The notes under the pieces were generated by a model that ran no database searches, was not told where the DNA came from, and saw only the letters and a program-made list of their open reading frames with translations. Position numbers and translations under genes: made by a program. Below, one piece after another: positions 36,282-44,857 of a stretch of 64,000 nucleotides of DNA; position 1 is the first letter of the stretch, and each line of letters begins with the position of its first letter. The stretch spans positions 1 to 64,000 of the forward strand of contig LRBF01000060.1 of the NCBI GenBank assembly GCA_001580565.1, in the 5' to 3' direction. Source of the DNA: Caballeronia megalochromosomata. GTDB taxonomy: Bacteria; Pseudomonadota; Gammaproteobacteria; Burkholderiales; Burkholderiaceae.

Positions 36282-36311
36282 CTTGAAATGCCTCATCCAA
36301 TTCCTATATTT
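36282..36311 (+). promoter_or_regulatory. sigma-32-like promoter of the first hsp20 pair
   Basis: CTTGAAA at 36282-36288, a 14-base spacer, then CCTATATTT at 36303-36311. This fits the RpoH consensus well and stands about 110 bases before the hsp20 start, leaving room for a structured leader. A promoter of the same form precedes the second pair at 45336. Confidence 0.65.
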
Positions 36312-36420
36312 CGCCTTGCACAGCAGTCGCGCGCACGCTGCGTGCTTCAACTTGATTAGTCGCGGGCATGAGGGCCTGATGAAGTGCAGCAGCCCGTCAT
36401 GCCGCGAGAGGAGAGCGAAA

Positions 36421-36861
36421 ATGAGTGATGCCTTCATTGGACCCGACCTCTTCAGTGAACTGGACCGGCTACAGCGCCAGATGTCCAGCCTGTTCGGCGG
36501 GTTTCCCACAAGCCTTCGTTCGACACGAGTAGGGACGTTCCCGCAAATCAACATCGGGTCGACTGAGAATACGGTCGAAATCGTTGCCTTCGCCCCAGGT
36601 CTGGACACGAGCAAATTGGACGTGTCCGTCGACAAGGGCCTACTCACGATTGCGGGTGAACGAACGACCGGCTATACACAACCGCAGGAGGGTGCCCGAC
36701 AGTATGCCCAGGAGCGCTTTTCTGGGTCCTTCCGCCGGGTTATCGAACTCCCTCAACAAGCCGACCCGGACAACGTCCAGGCGAGGTATATCGACGGATG
36801 TCTCCTAATCTCTGTTGGTAAGCGGGAGACGTCCAAACCACGTTCGGTTACTGTTCAATGA
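36421..36861 (+). CDS. Hsp20/alpha-crystallin small heat-shock protein
   Basis: 146 residues from ATG at 36421 behind GAGAGGAGAG. The N-terminus is DLFSELDRLQRQMSSLFGGF, and the alpha-crystallin domain follows: PQINIGSTENTVEIVAFAPG, LDVSVDKGLLTIAGERTT, then YAQERFSGSFRRVIELPQQA and ARYIDGCLLISVGKRE. ATP-independent holdase that keeps unfolding proteins soluble. First of a tandem pair, 9 bases before the next hsp20. Its paralogue at 45502 is highly similar, especially at the N-terminus and the GCLLISVGKRE segment. Confidence 0.95.
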   Translation: MSDAFIGPDLFSELDRLQRQMSSLFGGFPTSLRSTRVGTFPQINIGSTENTVEIVAFAPGLDTSKLDVSVDKGLLTIAGERTTGYTQPQEGARQYAQERFSGSFRRVIELPQQADPDNVQARYIDGCLLISVGKRETSKPRSVTVQ

Positions 36862-36870
36862 GGTGACATC

Positions 36871-37278
36871 ATGAGCGACAACACACAAATCACCGAACGC
36901 GACCAGGACGGCGTTGCTCGTCGGGACGCCGCGGACGCCCGCCGGCGACAAACATTAACGCCCGCTGTTGACATTGTCGAAGACGGCCACAGGGTCACCC
37001 TGTGGGCAGACCTGCCAGGCGTCTCGAAAGACAAGCTGGAAGTGAAGGTTCACGACGGCAACCTGACCATTGATGCTGAATCAGTGGTCCCGGTGCCGGC
37101 GAATCTGCAGCTTGCCCACACCGAAGTGCGCGCGCCTTATTTTTCTCGCACCTTCACGGTTAGCGAGGACTTCGATACGTCGAAAGTCGAAGCATCGTTG
37201 AAGGACGGCGTACTGACCTTGACGATTCCCCGACGTGAAGAAGCGAAGCCGCGACGGATTGAGGTGTCAGTAGGGTAG
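36871..37278 (+). CDS. Hsp20/alpha-crystallin small heat-shock protein, second of pair
   Basis: 135 residues from ATG at 36871 with AGGTGA upstream. Alpha-crystallin domain: LTPAVDIVEDGHRVTLWADL, KLEVKVHDGNLTIDAES, APYFSRTFTVSEDFDTSKVE and LKDGVLTLTIPRREEAKPR. The IPRREEAKPR end resembles the I-x-I/V-type C-terminal anchor region of the family. The two Hsp20 proteins differ in N-terminus and probably form mixed oligomers of class A/class B type. Co-transcribed with the gene before it. Confidence 0.94.
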   Translation: MSDNTQITERDQDGVARRDAADARRRQTLTPAVDIVEDGHRVTLWADLPGVSKDKLEVKVHDGNLTIDAESVVPVPANLQLAHTEVRAPYFSRTFTVSEDFDTSKVEASLKDGVLTLTIPRREEAKPRRIEVSVG

Positions 37279-37293
37279 AGTTGGAGGGCGTAC

Positions 37294-37318
37294 GGCGGCG
37301 AAGGAGTGCTTCGCCGCC
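37294..37318 (+). terminator. hairpin after the first hsp20 pair
   Basis: GGCGGCGAAG-GAGTG-CTTCGCCGCC is a perfect 10-bp GC-rich stem 15 bases after the hsp20 stop. A T-run is absent on the plus strand, so it may stop RNA decay or aid termination rather than act as a classic terminator. Confidence 0.55.
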
Positions 37319-37453
37319 GGCGCCGATAGAAAAAACGCTTGTCGGACTGGCGCGACACCCTTTCCTTTAGGAGTTCGTTGGTGGGCGTTCCGGCTACAAT
37401 GAACTGCCCGTTCGAGTAAGTCGAAAATTACCGTCCCTCCAACGAAAGCCGCT

Positions 37454-37585
37454 ATGAACAACGTGTTCAAGACTACTTTTGCTGTCCTCCTGATTGCAGC
37501 ATTCGCGTTTCCGGTCGCAGCAACAGCGAAGACGCACCACCACAAGAAGCATCATCACCGTCACACCGTGAAGCCGCACGCTTGA
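37454..37585 (+). CDS. 43-residue exported histidine-rich peptide
   Basis: ATG 37454 to TGA 37585. Residues 1-25 form a signal peptide (VFKTTFAVLLIAAFAFPVAA, likely cut after ATA). The mature peptide of about 18 residues is nearly all His and Lys: KTHHHKKHHHRHTVKPHA, with eight His. This composition is that of short periplasmic peptides that bind Ni, Zn or Cu, though binding is inferred from composition alone. No neighbour explains it; it follows the hsp20 pair by 175 bases. The ribosome site is weak (GAAAG). Confidence 0.7.
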   Translation: MNNVFKTTFAVLLIAAFAFPVAATAKTHHHKKHHHRHTVKPHA

Positions 37586-37889
37586 GCCGGTGGCGGTCCA
37601 AAGAGGGAATCGCGCATTTCGGACGCCCCTGTGGGTCAGCGTCAAAGCAAGGGTTCTGAGCGGCCGAGGCAGGGTGAGCCTAGCCGTCCGGAAGCAACTC
37701 ATCAGCTAGCTTTCCTGCCTGCGATGGGTAGTGTACAGCGGGACGTCAAGTGCGCCGCCGTGCTCCGGCTAGAATATCGCGGCACAGCCTGCGCGACTCT
37801 TTCGCGGTGACACGCTTGACGACAATCAGCAGGTCGCGCCACAAGGCTCCCATCCGCGCGCGCGGACTGTGTGACTAGAAGCACCTTGT

Positions 37890-38316
37890 CTACCGATGAG
37901 AGCTTTCGAGCACGAGCGCATTCTCGACTGCTAAGGGAAGAGACTCTAATAACATGAAAGTGTCGCAGTCTGCACGTGTGACAAGAGTTCTGATACTGAT
38001 ATAGCTCCTTGACCCACGGACGTAGACCCGGCACGGCGCGTCCCAGCCGGCAAAGAGTGCTGACACTGCGAGAAGCGTGGCTCGAGGCCACGTCGCTCCT
38101 ATCGGTTTGCCGAAGTAGAACATGCGCCTTGTCGAGAGCAGCCGCAGCTTCAACCGGTCTGGACTTGCGTCTCTACAGTTGGCGAAGACGATTGAGATGC
38201 ATCGTCTCGGCTTGTGACATCGCGGGAACGACAATTTTGAGGAATGAGCGCGAACTCAGCTCGTTCTCGCCGCTTTCAAGCCGTGCTGACACAGCTGCAA
38301 TCACGGCTTGCAGCAT
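37890..38316 (-). pseudogene. broken gene with in-frame TAG and later frameshift
   Basis: ATG 38316 lies behind a perfect GAGGAGG and starts a good protein sequence: LQAVIAAVSARLESGENELS, then FLKIVVPAMSQAETMHLNRL. TAG at 38175-38173 stops it at codon 48. The same frame then stays open for 150 more codons and continues sensibly (ALDKAHVLLRQTDRSDVASS, LGRAVPGLRPWVKELYQYQN). Near the end the natural sequence seems to move to another frame ending PLAVENALVLESSHR. I read it as a recently inactivated gene of about 140 residues. Family unknown. Confidence 0.65.
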
Positions 38317-38547
38317 TTGAACCTCCTCGATTTACCATGGAGCCCTGCGGATTCTTAGCGGCTGACGCAATGGCCGTACCAAATGCCTGTCCTCATTCAG
38401 CGCACCGAATTCAGCCGGAAACCAGACAGTTCTGAGAACCCTGAGCGAGCGCTATCGGTAATCATAAGTGCGGTTGACGGCATTCGAGCCTGACGGCCTC
38501 CATGCATAATCATGCTTTCGTGAGCAGGCGGCCAATGGGGGAGCGCG

Positions 38548-38970
38548 ATGGTGACCGAACGCGGGAACTGGACGCGACGTCGCGTCGAGGTTGTGGAGCG
38601 GGTTCTCATTGTCGACGACTACCGGGGGGCCGCCGTCGCTACCGCTGAATGTCTATCATTAGAGCGGCTTCAAACGAGAGTAGCGGGAGGTTGCGCCGAA
38701 GCCCTTGAAATCATTCGACACTGGCTGCCAGACGTGGTGTTGCTTGACTTGATGATGCCGCAGCGAGACGGCTTTGCGACTGCGCGTGCCATCCGCGGAG
38801 ATTCGAATTCGTCCACGACGTTCATTTGCGCGTACACATCGAAAGACGGTGAGTTCGTCGCACGCAGTCGCGAAGGAGCGCTCTTCGACGGATATTTCAG
38901 AAAGGGCGCGTCGTCTGACCGCCTCCTATCGTTCCTGCGCTGTTTATGCGTCTCTCATGAACTTCAATGA
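38548..38970 (+). CDS. stand-alone receiver-domain protein
   Basis: 140 residues from ATG at 38548 with GGGGAG upstream. The receiver fold is seen in VERVLIVDDYRGAAVATAE, the phospho-Asp site VVLLDLMMPQRDG, and the Lys in GYFRKGASSD. The usual switch Thr/Ser region is ICAYTSKDG. No output domain. Like the other three lone receivers in the window, it may relay phosphate between hybrid kinases and an unlinked target. Flanked by the decayed gene and the phosphoesterase gene. Confidence 0.85.
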   Translation: MVTERGNWTRRRVEVVERVLIVDDYRGAAVATAECLSLERLQTRVAGGCAEALEIIRHWLPDVVLLDLMMPQRDGFATARAIRGDSNSSTTFICAYTSKDGEFVARSREGALFDGYFRKGASSDRLLSFLRCLCVSHELQ

Positions 38971-39135
38971 GTGACGGTGACTATAGCGAGACGCCGAGCC
39001 AGCAGTCGCTTCCCTCAGTGTTGACCCCTTTTTCTCCTTAACGACGCCTAGAAGACGACCGGAAGGTAGACGGCGCGCTCTACGAGCGTTGGACGCTCAA
39101 CCGGCGTTGCCTCCGGTCGCCATCAGAACGCTGCT

Positions 39136-40479
39136 TCAACGGTGCGCATACAGCGGCAGAAATGGGTCCTTCGAACGCGGAGACCCCTCGCTCGATGGTC
39201 TGGACGCACCGGCGGTCGCGATGGGCGATGGGCACACGGGAACTTTCGTGCGAGGCGTCGAAAGACTTAGCATCTTTGTGAAGTCGTCGGCCGCGTGCAC
39301 CCGCGCCGTCAGCTCGAGCAGTCCATTCAGTCCAAGCAAGTTGTCCGTTGTCTTCAGAATCGATGTGTGGTCGTAAAGTGAATGGTCGATGGTACCAGCC
39401 GGAACGAACGGAGAAACGACAATAGCGGGAACTCGTGCCCCCATCCTGTCGAATGAGAAGTTGTGGGTTTTCAAGCGGACGTTTTCGGTTGAGCCCGGCG
39501 GCACGGCAATCGGAGGTGTCACGTGGTCGAAAAAGCCGCCGTGTTCATCGAATACAACAAGCAACACGCTGCTGGACCATAGAGCCGACGCGCTGATAGC
39601 GTCGTAGACTTGCTTCAATAACATTTCTCCTTTGCGGACGTCACCGGCTGGATGCATTGAATTGCCGTTTCGGAAGTCGTTCTTTGCGTCGTATGTTGGC
39701 TCGATGAAGATGAACTTCTCAGTGAGCGTGTTGGAGGCAAGCCGGGATACGAGCGTATCCATGCCCGCGAAGCGGCTGAGCAGATTCTGCATTCCGTAGA
39801 TGCCGCGCGTCTGGGCGACATCACCCTGCACGATGAGCCACTCTGACGCCGGGAGTTTTGAGAAGACCGTTCCGTTCGGGAAAGTAAAAATTGGGGCATT
39901 GAAAAACACCGCTTCGAGAACTTGCGCATCAGTGGGAGAATGGTCAAGCCCCGAGGATGTCCCTGCGACGGCGAAGAAGCGGTTGGGCCACGTTGGTCCT
40001 GGCATCGAGGCGAACCAGTTGTCGCAAACGCCGAACTGGCTCGCTAGGAAGTTCAGTACAGGAAGTTGGTCGGGCGTGAAGGCGTTGAAGGCATCGGCCA
40101 CTACGTCGGAATGGTCTTCGTAGGTTCCCGCAAAGCCTGTCGTCGAGGTGTCTGTAGCGTACGGAGGGTAGCCTGCCGCGCTGACAACGAGGGAGTCGTT
40201 GCGCACTGTGTCTGCGTTGGCGACCTGCAAGCCGCACAGTTGGACACAGACATCGGTGAATTCATGCCCCGGGTCGAAACCTAGTGCGTAGGGTGCCCCC
40301 TTACCGAGCTGGTATGAGGTCCCGCTGCGTCCGAAGTTAACAATAGGCGCCACTGGGAGCCCGTTCGCGGTTGTCGCTTCGCCTGTGGGCGTCGTACCCG
40401 TCAAGTGCGACCAGCCGAAGACGTTGTCGTAGGAACGGTTCTCAAGCATGAGAACGAAGACATGCCGTATGGCGGCCAT
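39136..40479 (-). CDS. phosphoesterase (phospholipase C / acid phosphatase family)
   Basis: 447 residues, PF04185 family. The N-terminal VFVLMLENRSYDNVFGWSHL has the metal-binding ENRS(Y/F)D motif, and LLVVFDEHGGFFDHVTPP the second metal site. GTYEDHSDVVADAF and VPAIVVSPFVPAGTIDHSLYDHTSILKT are also typical. No signal peptide is visible at the N-terminus (MAAIRHVF), which is unusual for secreted phospholipase C and closer to the cytosolic or Tat-independent acid-phosphatase branch. The last 40 residues are low-complexity. Transcribed alone from ATG at 40479. Confidence 0.88.
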   Translation of the reverse strand: MAAIRHVFVLMLENRSYDNVFGWSHLTGTTPTGEATTANGLPVAPIVNFGRSGTSYQLGKGAPYALGFDPGHEFTDVCVQLCGLQVANADTVRNDSLVVSAAGYPPYATDTSTTGFAGTYEDHSDVVADAFNAFTPDQLPVLNFLASQFGVCDNWFASMPGPTWPNRFFAVAGTSSGLDHSPTDAQVLEAVFFNAPIFTFPNGTVFSKLPASEWLIVQGDVAQTRGIYGMQNLLSRFAGMDTLVSRLASNTLTEKFIFIEPTYDAKNDFRNGNSMHPAGDVRKGEMLLKQVYDAISASALWSSSVLLVVFDEHGGFFDHVTPPIAVPPGSTENVRLKTHNFSFDRMGARVPAIVVSPFVPAGTIDHSLYDHTSILKTTDNLLGLNGLLELTARVHAADDFTKMLSLSTPRTKVPVCPSPIATAGASRPSSEGSPRSKDPFLPLYAHR

Positions 40480-40575
40480 TGTTACCTCCGCATCAATCTA
40501 TGCCGCCACGTTCTGCATCCAAGTCCGTACCCGGTTCGATGACGAGAACGCGAGTGGACGTGCCATGGGCGTCGG

Positions 40576-40779
40576 TCAGAGCGGGTGAATGTTGCCAGCC
40601 TGCTTTCCCTTGGCCCCTTCCTTGACGTCGAAGCTGACCTTCTGATTCTCCGATAGCGATTTGAACCCCTCGATTCTCACTTCCGAGTAATGTGCGAAAA
40701 GGTCAGCCCCGCCGTCGTCCGGTGTAATAAAGCCGTATCCCTTAGCATCATTGAACCACTTCACTGTGCCGGTCGCCAT
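40576..40779 (-). CDS. cold-shock protein, CspA family
   Basis: 67 residues from ATG at 40779 with GGGGGAAGC before it; an upstream start at 40791 would add MGGS. RNP1 and RNP2 are GYGFITPD and DLFAHYSEV, inside the five-strand OB fold ([14 protein letters not shown], then [20 protein letters not shown]). Binds single-stranded RNA/DNA and melts RNA structure. Single gene, about 100 bases downstream of the phosphoesterase start region on the same strand. Confidence 0.95.
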   Translation of the reverse strand: MATGTVKWFNDAKGYGFITPDDGGADLFAHYSEVRIEGFKSLSENQKVSFDVKEGAKGKQAGNIHPL

Positions 40780-41020
40780 GCTTCCCCCCAAAGTTAAAGC
40801 TTGGTATAACTAAGAACATTAGAAAATCGACGCTGGTGCTTGAGTACCTCTACCGCCTAAAAGGCTGACCGCTTTTCTCCAGAGTTGAAGGCTCTCGTCA
40901 ACGCACGTGCCTACATTTTTTGTCAACCGAAAGGAGACTGTCAAGTGCGTCACAATCAATCAGATTGGCCGAAAGACACTGCCGATAGCGTCTAAGCGCG
41001 CAAACATGGCTTGAAGACCC

Positions 41021-41490
41021 TTACCGGCGACCGCTCTCCGCCTGGTTGAAGGCCTGGTTCTCCGGTGGACCGGGCCCAAACTTCGAGTCCAATGTCTGCT
41101 CGACGCTGTCAGGGCACATTTTCGGAAGAAGGCGTTCGTTGAGGCCGGTGCAAATGATGATTCGGTTGCGCGCAAGTGACCAAGCGTTGGCAAACTCTTC
41201 TTCCATGAAGAGCCGCAGAGCAGGGGCATCTTCCATGAGCAGTGGTATCGCCGAGCGCTCGTCGTGAATAGTAAGGTACCATGCCGTGACTCGCGCGCCG
41301 TCTAGGTACTCCCATTGCAGAAGATGTTGCTGAAGCCGGGAAAATCGCGAGCCCAGTTCGCGTTTGAGGCCACGAGCGAGTCCATCTCGTCAGCAAGATT
41401 GCTCCTGTCAACCTCCGCCAGCTTGCCGGTGCGTAGCAGTTCGGCCTGCTCTTGAGCCCAGAGAAAGAAATCATTATCGTATCCATGCAT
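41021..41490 (-). pseudogene. DUF29 gene broken by one frameshift
   Basis: The first part from ATG 41490 reads YDNDFFLWAQEQAELLRTGK and VDRSNLADEMDSL, classic DUF29 (PF01724). At about 41370, after SLVAS, the protein continues in another frame: KRELGSRFSRLQQHLLQWEY, then ARVTAWYLTIHDERSAIPLL and MEDAPALRLFMEEEFANAWS to the stop at 41021, ending with CPDSVEQTLDSKFGP. The combined product would be about 155 residues, the normal DUF29 length, and both halves are otherwise intact. So a single small indel separates two good halves: either a young pseudogene or a sequencing error. Confidence 0.85.
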
Positions 41491-42386
41491 TCGTTTGCTC
41501 GCGTTGTTCAGTCGATTTTCTTGGCTGTGCTGATTAGCGCAGGCGTTCGGAAAAGACGGATGGCCTGTTCAGGCAGGCGTAACGTTGATGGGATGTGTTT
41601 GTTTTTGGCTCACGGCTATGGAGATTGACGTCCGCCTGGTCCATGCGCTAATCCTTACCAATATGATAAACATTCAGATGATTTAATCGCGGGGCTCGGA
41701 TGCTTCATTGTAATCCGTCTGAAACGCTCGGGCATCGATGCAAACACCAATAATCCCGGGTTCACGCTCCTCAGCACGGAATGCGAACCACTGGCGATTA
41801 ACTGGCAGTGGCATGAGATGAAGGCAATGCGCCCAGCACATGCATTCTATTTGCATGCCGGTCTATGACTTTAATCGAATCGGAGGGGTTGACGAGTCCT
41901 CGGTCTGCGAACAACCGCGACTGTCGCCGGTTGAGGCAATGCGAGCGAACGTCCGTACGGTGCCGCGTAAGGGTCGGTCTCGCATTCACATAAGAGCCTG
42001 GCTGCGACGTCGTTCGGTAAAAAGAACGTCAGCGCGCTCGCTCAAAGCGCAAAGAATCTCCGAAGCCTTGGACTTCGTAGATTCTTAGCCCATCATCGAA
42101 GAACGATGACGTGACAGGGTGCCAATCAATCGAAGGCGGGCGTTCTGGACTCTTCCTCAGTGAGGCATCAGGCTAAACGTCAATTCAAAGAGAGACTTGT
42201 TTGACGACGACACGCTTGGTAAAGGCAATGAGTTTAGGGGCAGTGCCCTCCGCCTAGAAACATACGCGGGCCATGCGTTTTGTCGTCGAACTCGCAAGCG
42301 ATGGTTCGAGTTTATCCACTCCTCTCGTTCAAAGCCGCAGCACTCGGGGTGTGAAATTTCTACGTATCCGTAGCTCGTTCCAAACG
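41491..42386. other. 900-base stretch without a gene
   Basis: No frame here has a ribosome site or a recognisable product. It contains two neighbouring hairpins (AAGAATCT...AGATTCTT at 42052-42086, and CATCATCG...CGATGACG just after), which suggests structured RNA or old gene ends. A/T content rises around 41650-41690. Confidence 0.4.
42052..42086. other. long inverted repeat in a gene-free region
   Basis: AAGAATCTCCGAAG (42052-42065) pairs with CTTCGTAGATTCTT (42073-42086) with a small internal mismatch and a 7-base loop. About 8 bases later comes a second stem, CATCATCG with CGATGACG. No T-run follows. It may be a bidirectional transcript end or part of an unknown RNA. Confidence 0.35.
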
Positions 42387-42638
42387 CTATGACTCGAGTT
42401 GTTCAACTCTCATTTCTGGTTGCGTTCGCAAAGGGGGAATGACGCTCCAGCCTTCGTCGGCTTGCTCAAAGAAAAAGAGCGCACGCCGTTCGGCTCCTCG
42501 GGTTGCTTCAACGCACACGTGGCGCTTTCGGTCCACCGGCGAGCGACCATGCGCCGACACTCGAGCGGTGATGCTTGAACCTGCGCCGAGCCACTTTTCC
42601 ACTGCGCATCGTAACGTTTTTTCTTTATTGCGAGTCAT
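42387..42638 (-). CDS. small hypothetical protein
   Basis: 83 residues from ATG at 42638, chosen because GGAGGAAAAAG lies just upstream, a strong ribosome site. Sequence: NKEKTLRCAVEKWLGAGSSI, then VEATRGAERRALFFFEQADE and GWSVIPPLRTQPEMRVEQLE. The FFF..DEGWSVIPP part looks like the core of a small beta protein. No family recognised. Single gene, opposite to the Zn-ribbon-like gene downstream. Confidence 0.65.
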   Translation of the reverse strand: MTRNKEKTLRCAVEKWLGAGSSITARVSAHGRSPVDRKRHVCVEATRGAERRALFFFEQADEGWSVIPPLRTQPEMRVEQLES

Positions 42639-42951
42639 CTTTTTCCTCCGGCTCTGATGTAGCGGCGCGTTTCCGAAGTACCGCTGAGTGCATCCACGTC
42701 GATGCAACGTTCATGCCAATTTTCGTGCAGTTACGGGGGCGCCATGGCAGAGTCTGGACGATATCCCGTAGTGCCCCGGATGAGACGCGGCACGCGCCTC
42801 CAGGTGAGCGGTGGAAGGAAACGTGTTACCCGGTGGCGGGTGGCCGACGTTGCGACGTTCGAGCCGTTTCTAGGCAACCGGGCATCGTTGATGCAACTAT
42901 CGCTCTGCGGTACGTTCTCAGGCGCGTGTCTCCAATTCCCGGCCGCGCGAC

Positions 42952-43380
42952 TTGTCTTGCACAATTTCCGAGGACCTATCAAAAAAGTCGGTCTACGAGA
43001 AATTCTTGATTGACACCTATCCGACCATCTACCAGACACTCGAGCCTGCCGGTCGCGGCGGCGAACGCTTTGAGTGCGGTGATGGGTGGTATGAGATTGT
43101 CGAGGAACTTTCTGCGGAGCTTGAGGCGATTGCGACGGCGGGCGGCGCAAATCGCTTGAACGTTGTACAGGTAAAAGAGAAATTATCTGCACTCCGCGTC
43201 TACTTCGACCGTCCGGCTCCCGCTGCGGCGATAAAACTTGTTGATGCGGCCATTGAAAGAAGCCGCGTGACGTGCGAGTTGTGCGGTGGTCCAGGAGAGC
43301 TTCGCAGATATCGAAGAGGGTGGTTGAGAACCCTCTGTGAAGAGTGCGAAACGCAGGCGTCGACGAAAATTCTGGCGTGA
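42952..43380 (+). CDS. zinc-ribbon-like hypothetical protein
   Basis: 142 residues if started at TTG 42952, the first start in the frame; no good ribosome site is seen, so the N-terminus is uncertain. The body is FLIDTYPTIYQTLEPAGRGG, FECGDGWYEIVEELSAELEA, then VKEKLSALRVYFDRPAPAAA. The C-terminus has CELCGG and, 20 residues later, CEEC, a likely zinc-binding Cys4 site with basic residues between (RRYRRGWLRTL). A frameshifted relative is at 24.4 kb. The family is widespread in my recollection as small unnamed proteins, sometimes near mobile regions. Function unknown. Confidence 0.75.
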   Translation: MSCTISEDLSKKSVYEKFLIDTYPTIYQTLEPAGRGGERFECGDGWYEIVEELSAELEAIATAGGANRLNVVQVKEKLSALRVYFDRPAPAAAIKLVDAAIERSRVTCELCGGPGELRRYRRGWLRTLCEECETQASTKILA

Positions 43381-43627
43381 GTCTTCCTTTGACAACCCGA
43401 CCGCGACATTGCAGTGGGCGCTAAACCTCACGGCAAGACCGACGAGGGCTTTGCGTGTTTCCCCCTTGGCCGACAGTCGTTCTCCGCTGCACGCTACATT
43501 GTCGCGAAAGCGCTCGGTCGTTGGCGAATATCGTCCGAGCGAGCGGAAGGACGAAGCGGTGTGTGCTCGGAAGCGGGCCAAAGTTGATGCTCGAACCGCA
43601 ATCCGAGCAGACTTCAACACGTTCTAA

Positions 43628-44290
43628 TCACGACGCGTCGAGTGGGTCAGATGGCGCCCGCAGATAGGCGAGCAGCATACCGAGTTGCATGTTCGAGATG
43701 GAGTCTTGTGCTGACTGCTCCATGAAGTCCCGCCCGAGGAATTCTTCGAGGGTGAAACGACTAGAAACGACGTAAAAGCTCATGCCGACTAACGTTACGC
43801 AGAAATTCAGCGCATCGACGTGTCGCTTGAATTCGCCTGTGGCGACCCCTCGTGCGAGGGTCGCGCGGAGCATTTCGACGACCGGCGAGATTGTCTGCTT
43901 GACTTTGCCCGAGCCTTTGACGTAGCGACCCTGATGCAGATTTTCGTTGTTGATAAGGCACAACCAACCGGGATTTTCCCGTACGTACGTCCAGATGGTC
44001 TGCGCCAACAACGTGATTGCGGCTGTCGGCGTGAGGTCGGCTAAGTCGAGTCCGGCTTCGCGACTTGCATAGTCGGCATACATTTCCTCGAGCACCGCGA
44101 CGTACAACCCTTCTTTGCTGCCGTAGTAATAATAGAGCATGCGCTCATTCGTATCGGCCGCCCGAGCGATAGCGTCGACGCGTGCCCCCGCCAGTCCATG
44201 GCTTGTGAACTGCTCCGTGGCCGCCGCGAGAATCCGGCGGCGGGTACCCTCGGGGTCCCGTTTGACAAGAGGTGCGGAGGCTTCGCTCAT
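43628..44290 (-). CDS. TetR-family transcriptional regulator
   Basis: 220 residues. The helix-turn-helix is in the N-terminal 60 residues: TRRRILAAATEQFTSHGLAG, ARVDAIARAADTNERMLYYY and YGSKEGLYVAVLEEMY. The rest is a ligand-binding helical domain (ALNFCVTLVGMSFYVVSSRF, LGRDFMEQSAQDSISNMQLG), similar to the CECR/NicS-like TetR_C group. No target gene is adjacent: both neighbours at 43.4 and 44.9 kb are separate units. Its 5' flank at 44291-44340 may hold its own operator. Confidence 0.92.
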   Translation of the reverse strand: MSEASAPLVKRDPEGTRRRILAAATEQFTSHGLAGARVDAIARAADTNERMLYYYYGSKEGLYVAVLEEMYADYASREAGLDLADLTPTAAITLLAQTIWTYVRENPGWLCLINNENLHQGRYVKGSGKVKQTISPVVEMLRATLARGVATGEFKRHVDALNFCVTLVGMSFYVVSSRFTLEEFLGRDFMEQSAQDSISNMQLGMLLAYLRAPSDPLDAS

Positions 44291-44857
44291 CTGCAGGTGG
44301 CCAGTACGTTACGACGTCGGTGCATTTAAATCGATACTACGAACACTGGTTGCGATTATCAAGCAAGACGGAGTGCGTTTGTCTCATTCCGTCCGCTCGT
44401 TCCGAAAGAATTACATGTCACTGCCAGCGCGCCGCGAGCAGAAGCCCAACCATCGGCCATCCGTAAGTGCCACGGACGTGGGGAAGTTCCTCCGGCATAT
44501 CGTCGAACTGAGGGCGCGTGCGCATAGCGGTATATCCATTCGCCTCCGCGACTCGCGGGGGCGAGTCTCGGCGAGCGGCAAAGAACCTTTGTGGCCGTTG
44601 TTTCCGCTCAAGCCCGAGTGTCGATGCCATTGAAGTAATTTTTGAAAAACGCCCTCACCCGACCGGCTTCAGGCATTCCTATGCACATAGCGCGGCCTTT
44701 CGCGTTCGGTGCCGAACGGCAGCCGTGGCGTCGCGCGTAAGATGAGGTCGGCACTGACGAGTCGGAAAGTGGGCAACGCGACAGCAAGTTAGGCGATTGC
44801 CCAGTTATTCGACGCAGCCACGCATTTGTTGCTGCGGGCATCGTTGGGCGCAACGCC
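44291..44857. other. intergenic, no supported gene
   Basis: About 570 bases between the TetR gene start and the end of a receiver gene. A minus-strand frame contains QFDDMPEELPHVRGTYGWPM before a stop at about 44420, which may be a remnant, but no start or family could be assigned. Confidence 0.35.

Noticed and set aside
42702..43013. A 103-codon plus-strand frame from 42702 (ATG 42744) before the zinc-ribbon-like gene
   Set aside because: It ends inside the next gene in another frame and shows no conserved core; at best a remnant.
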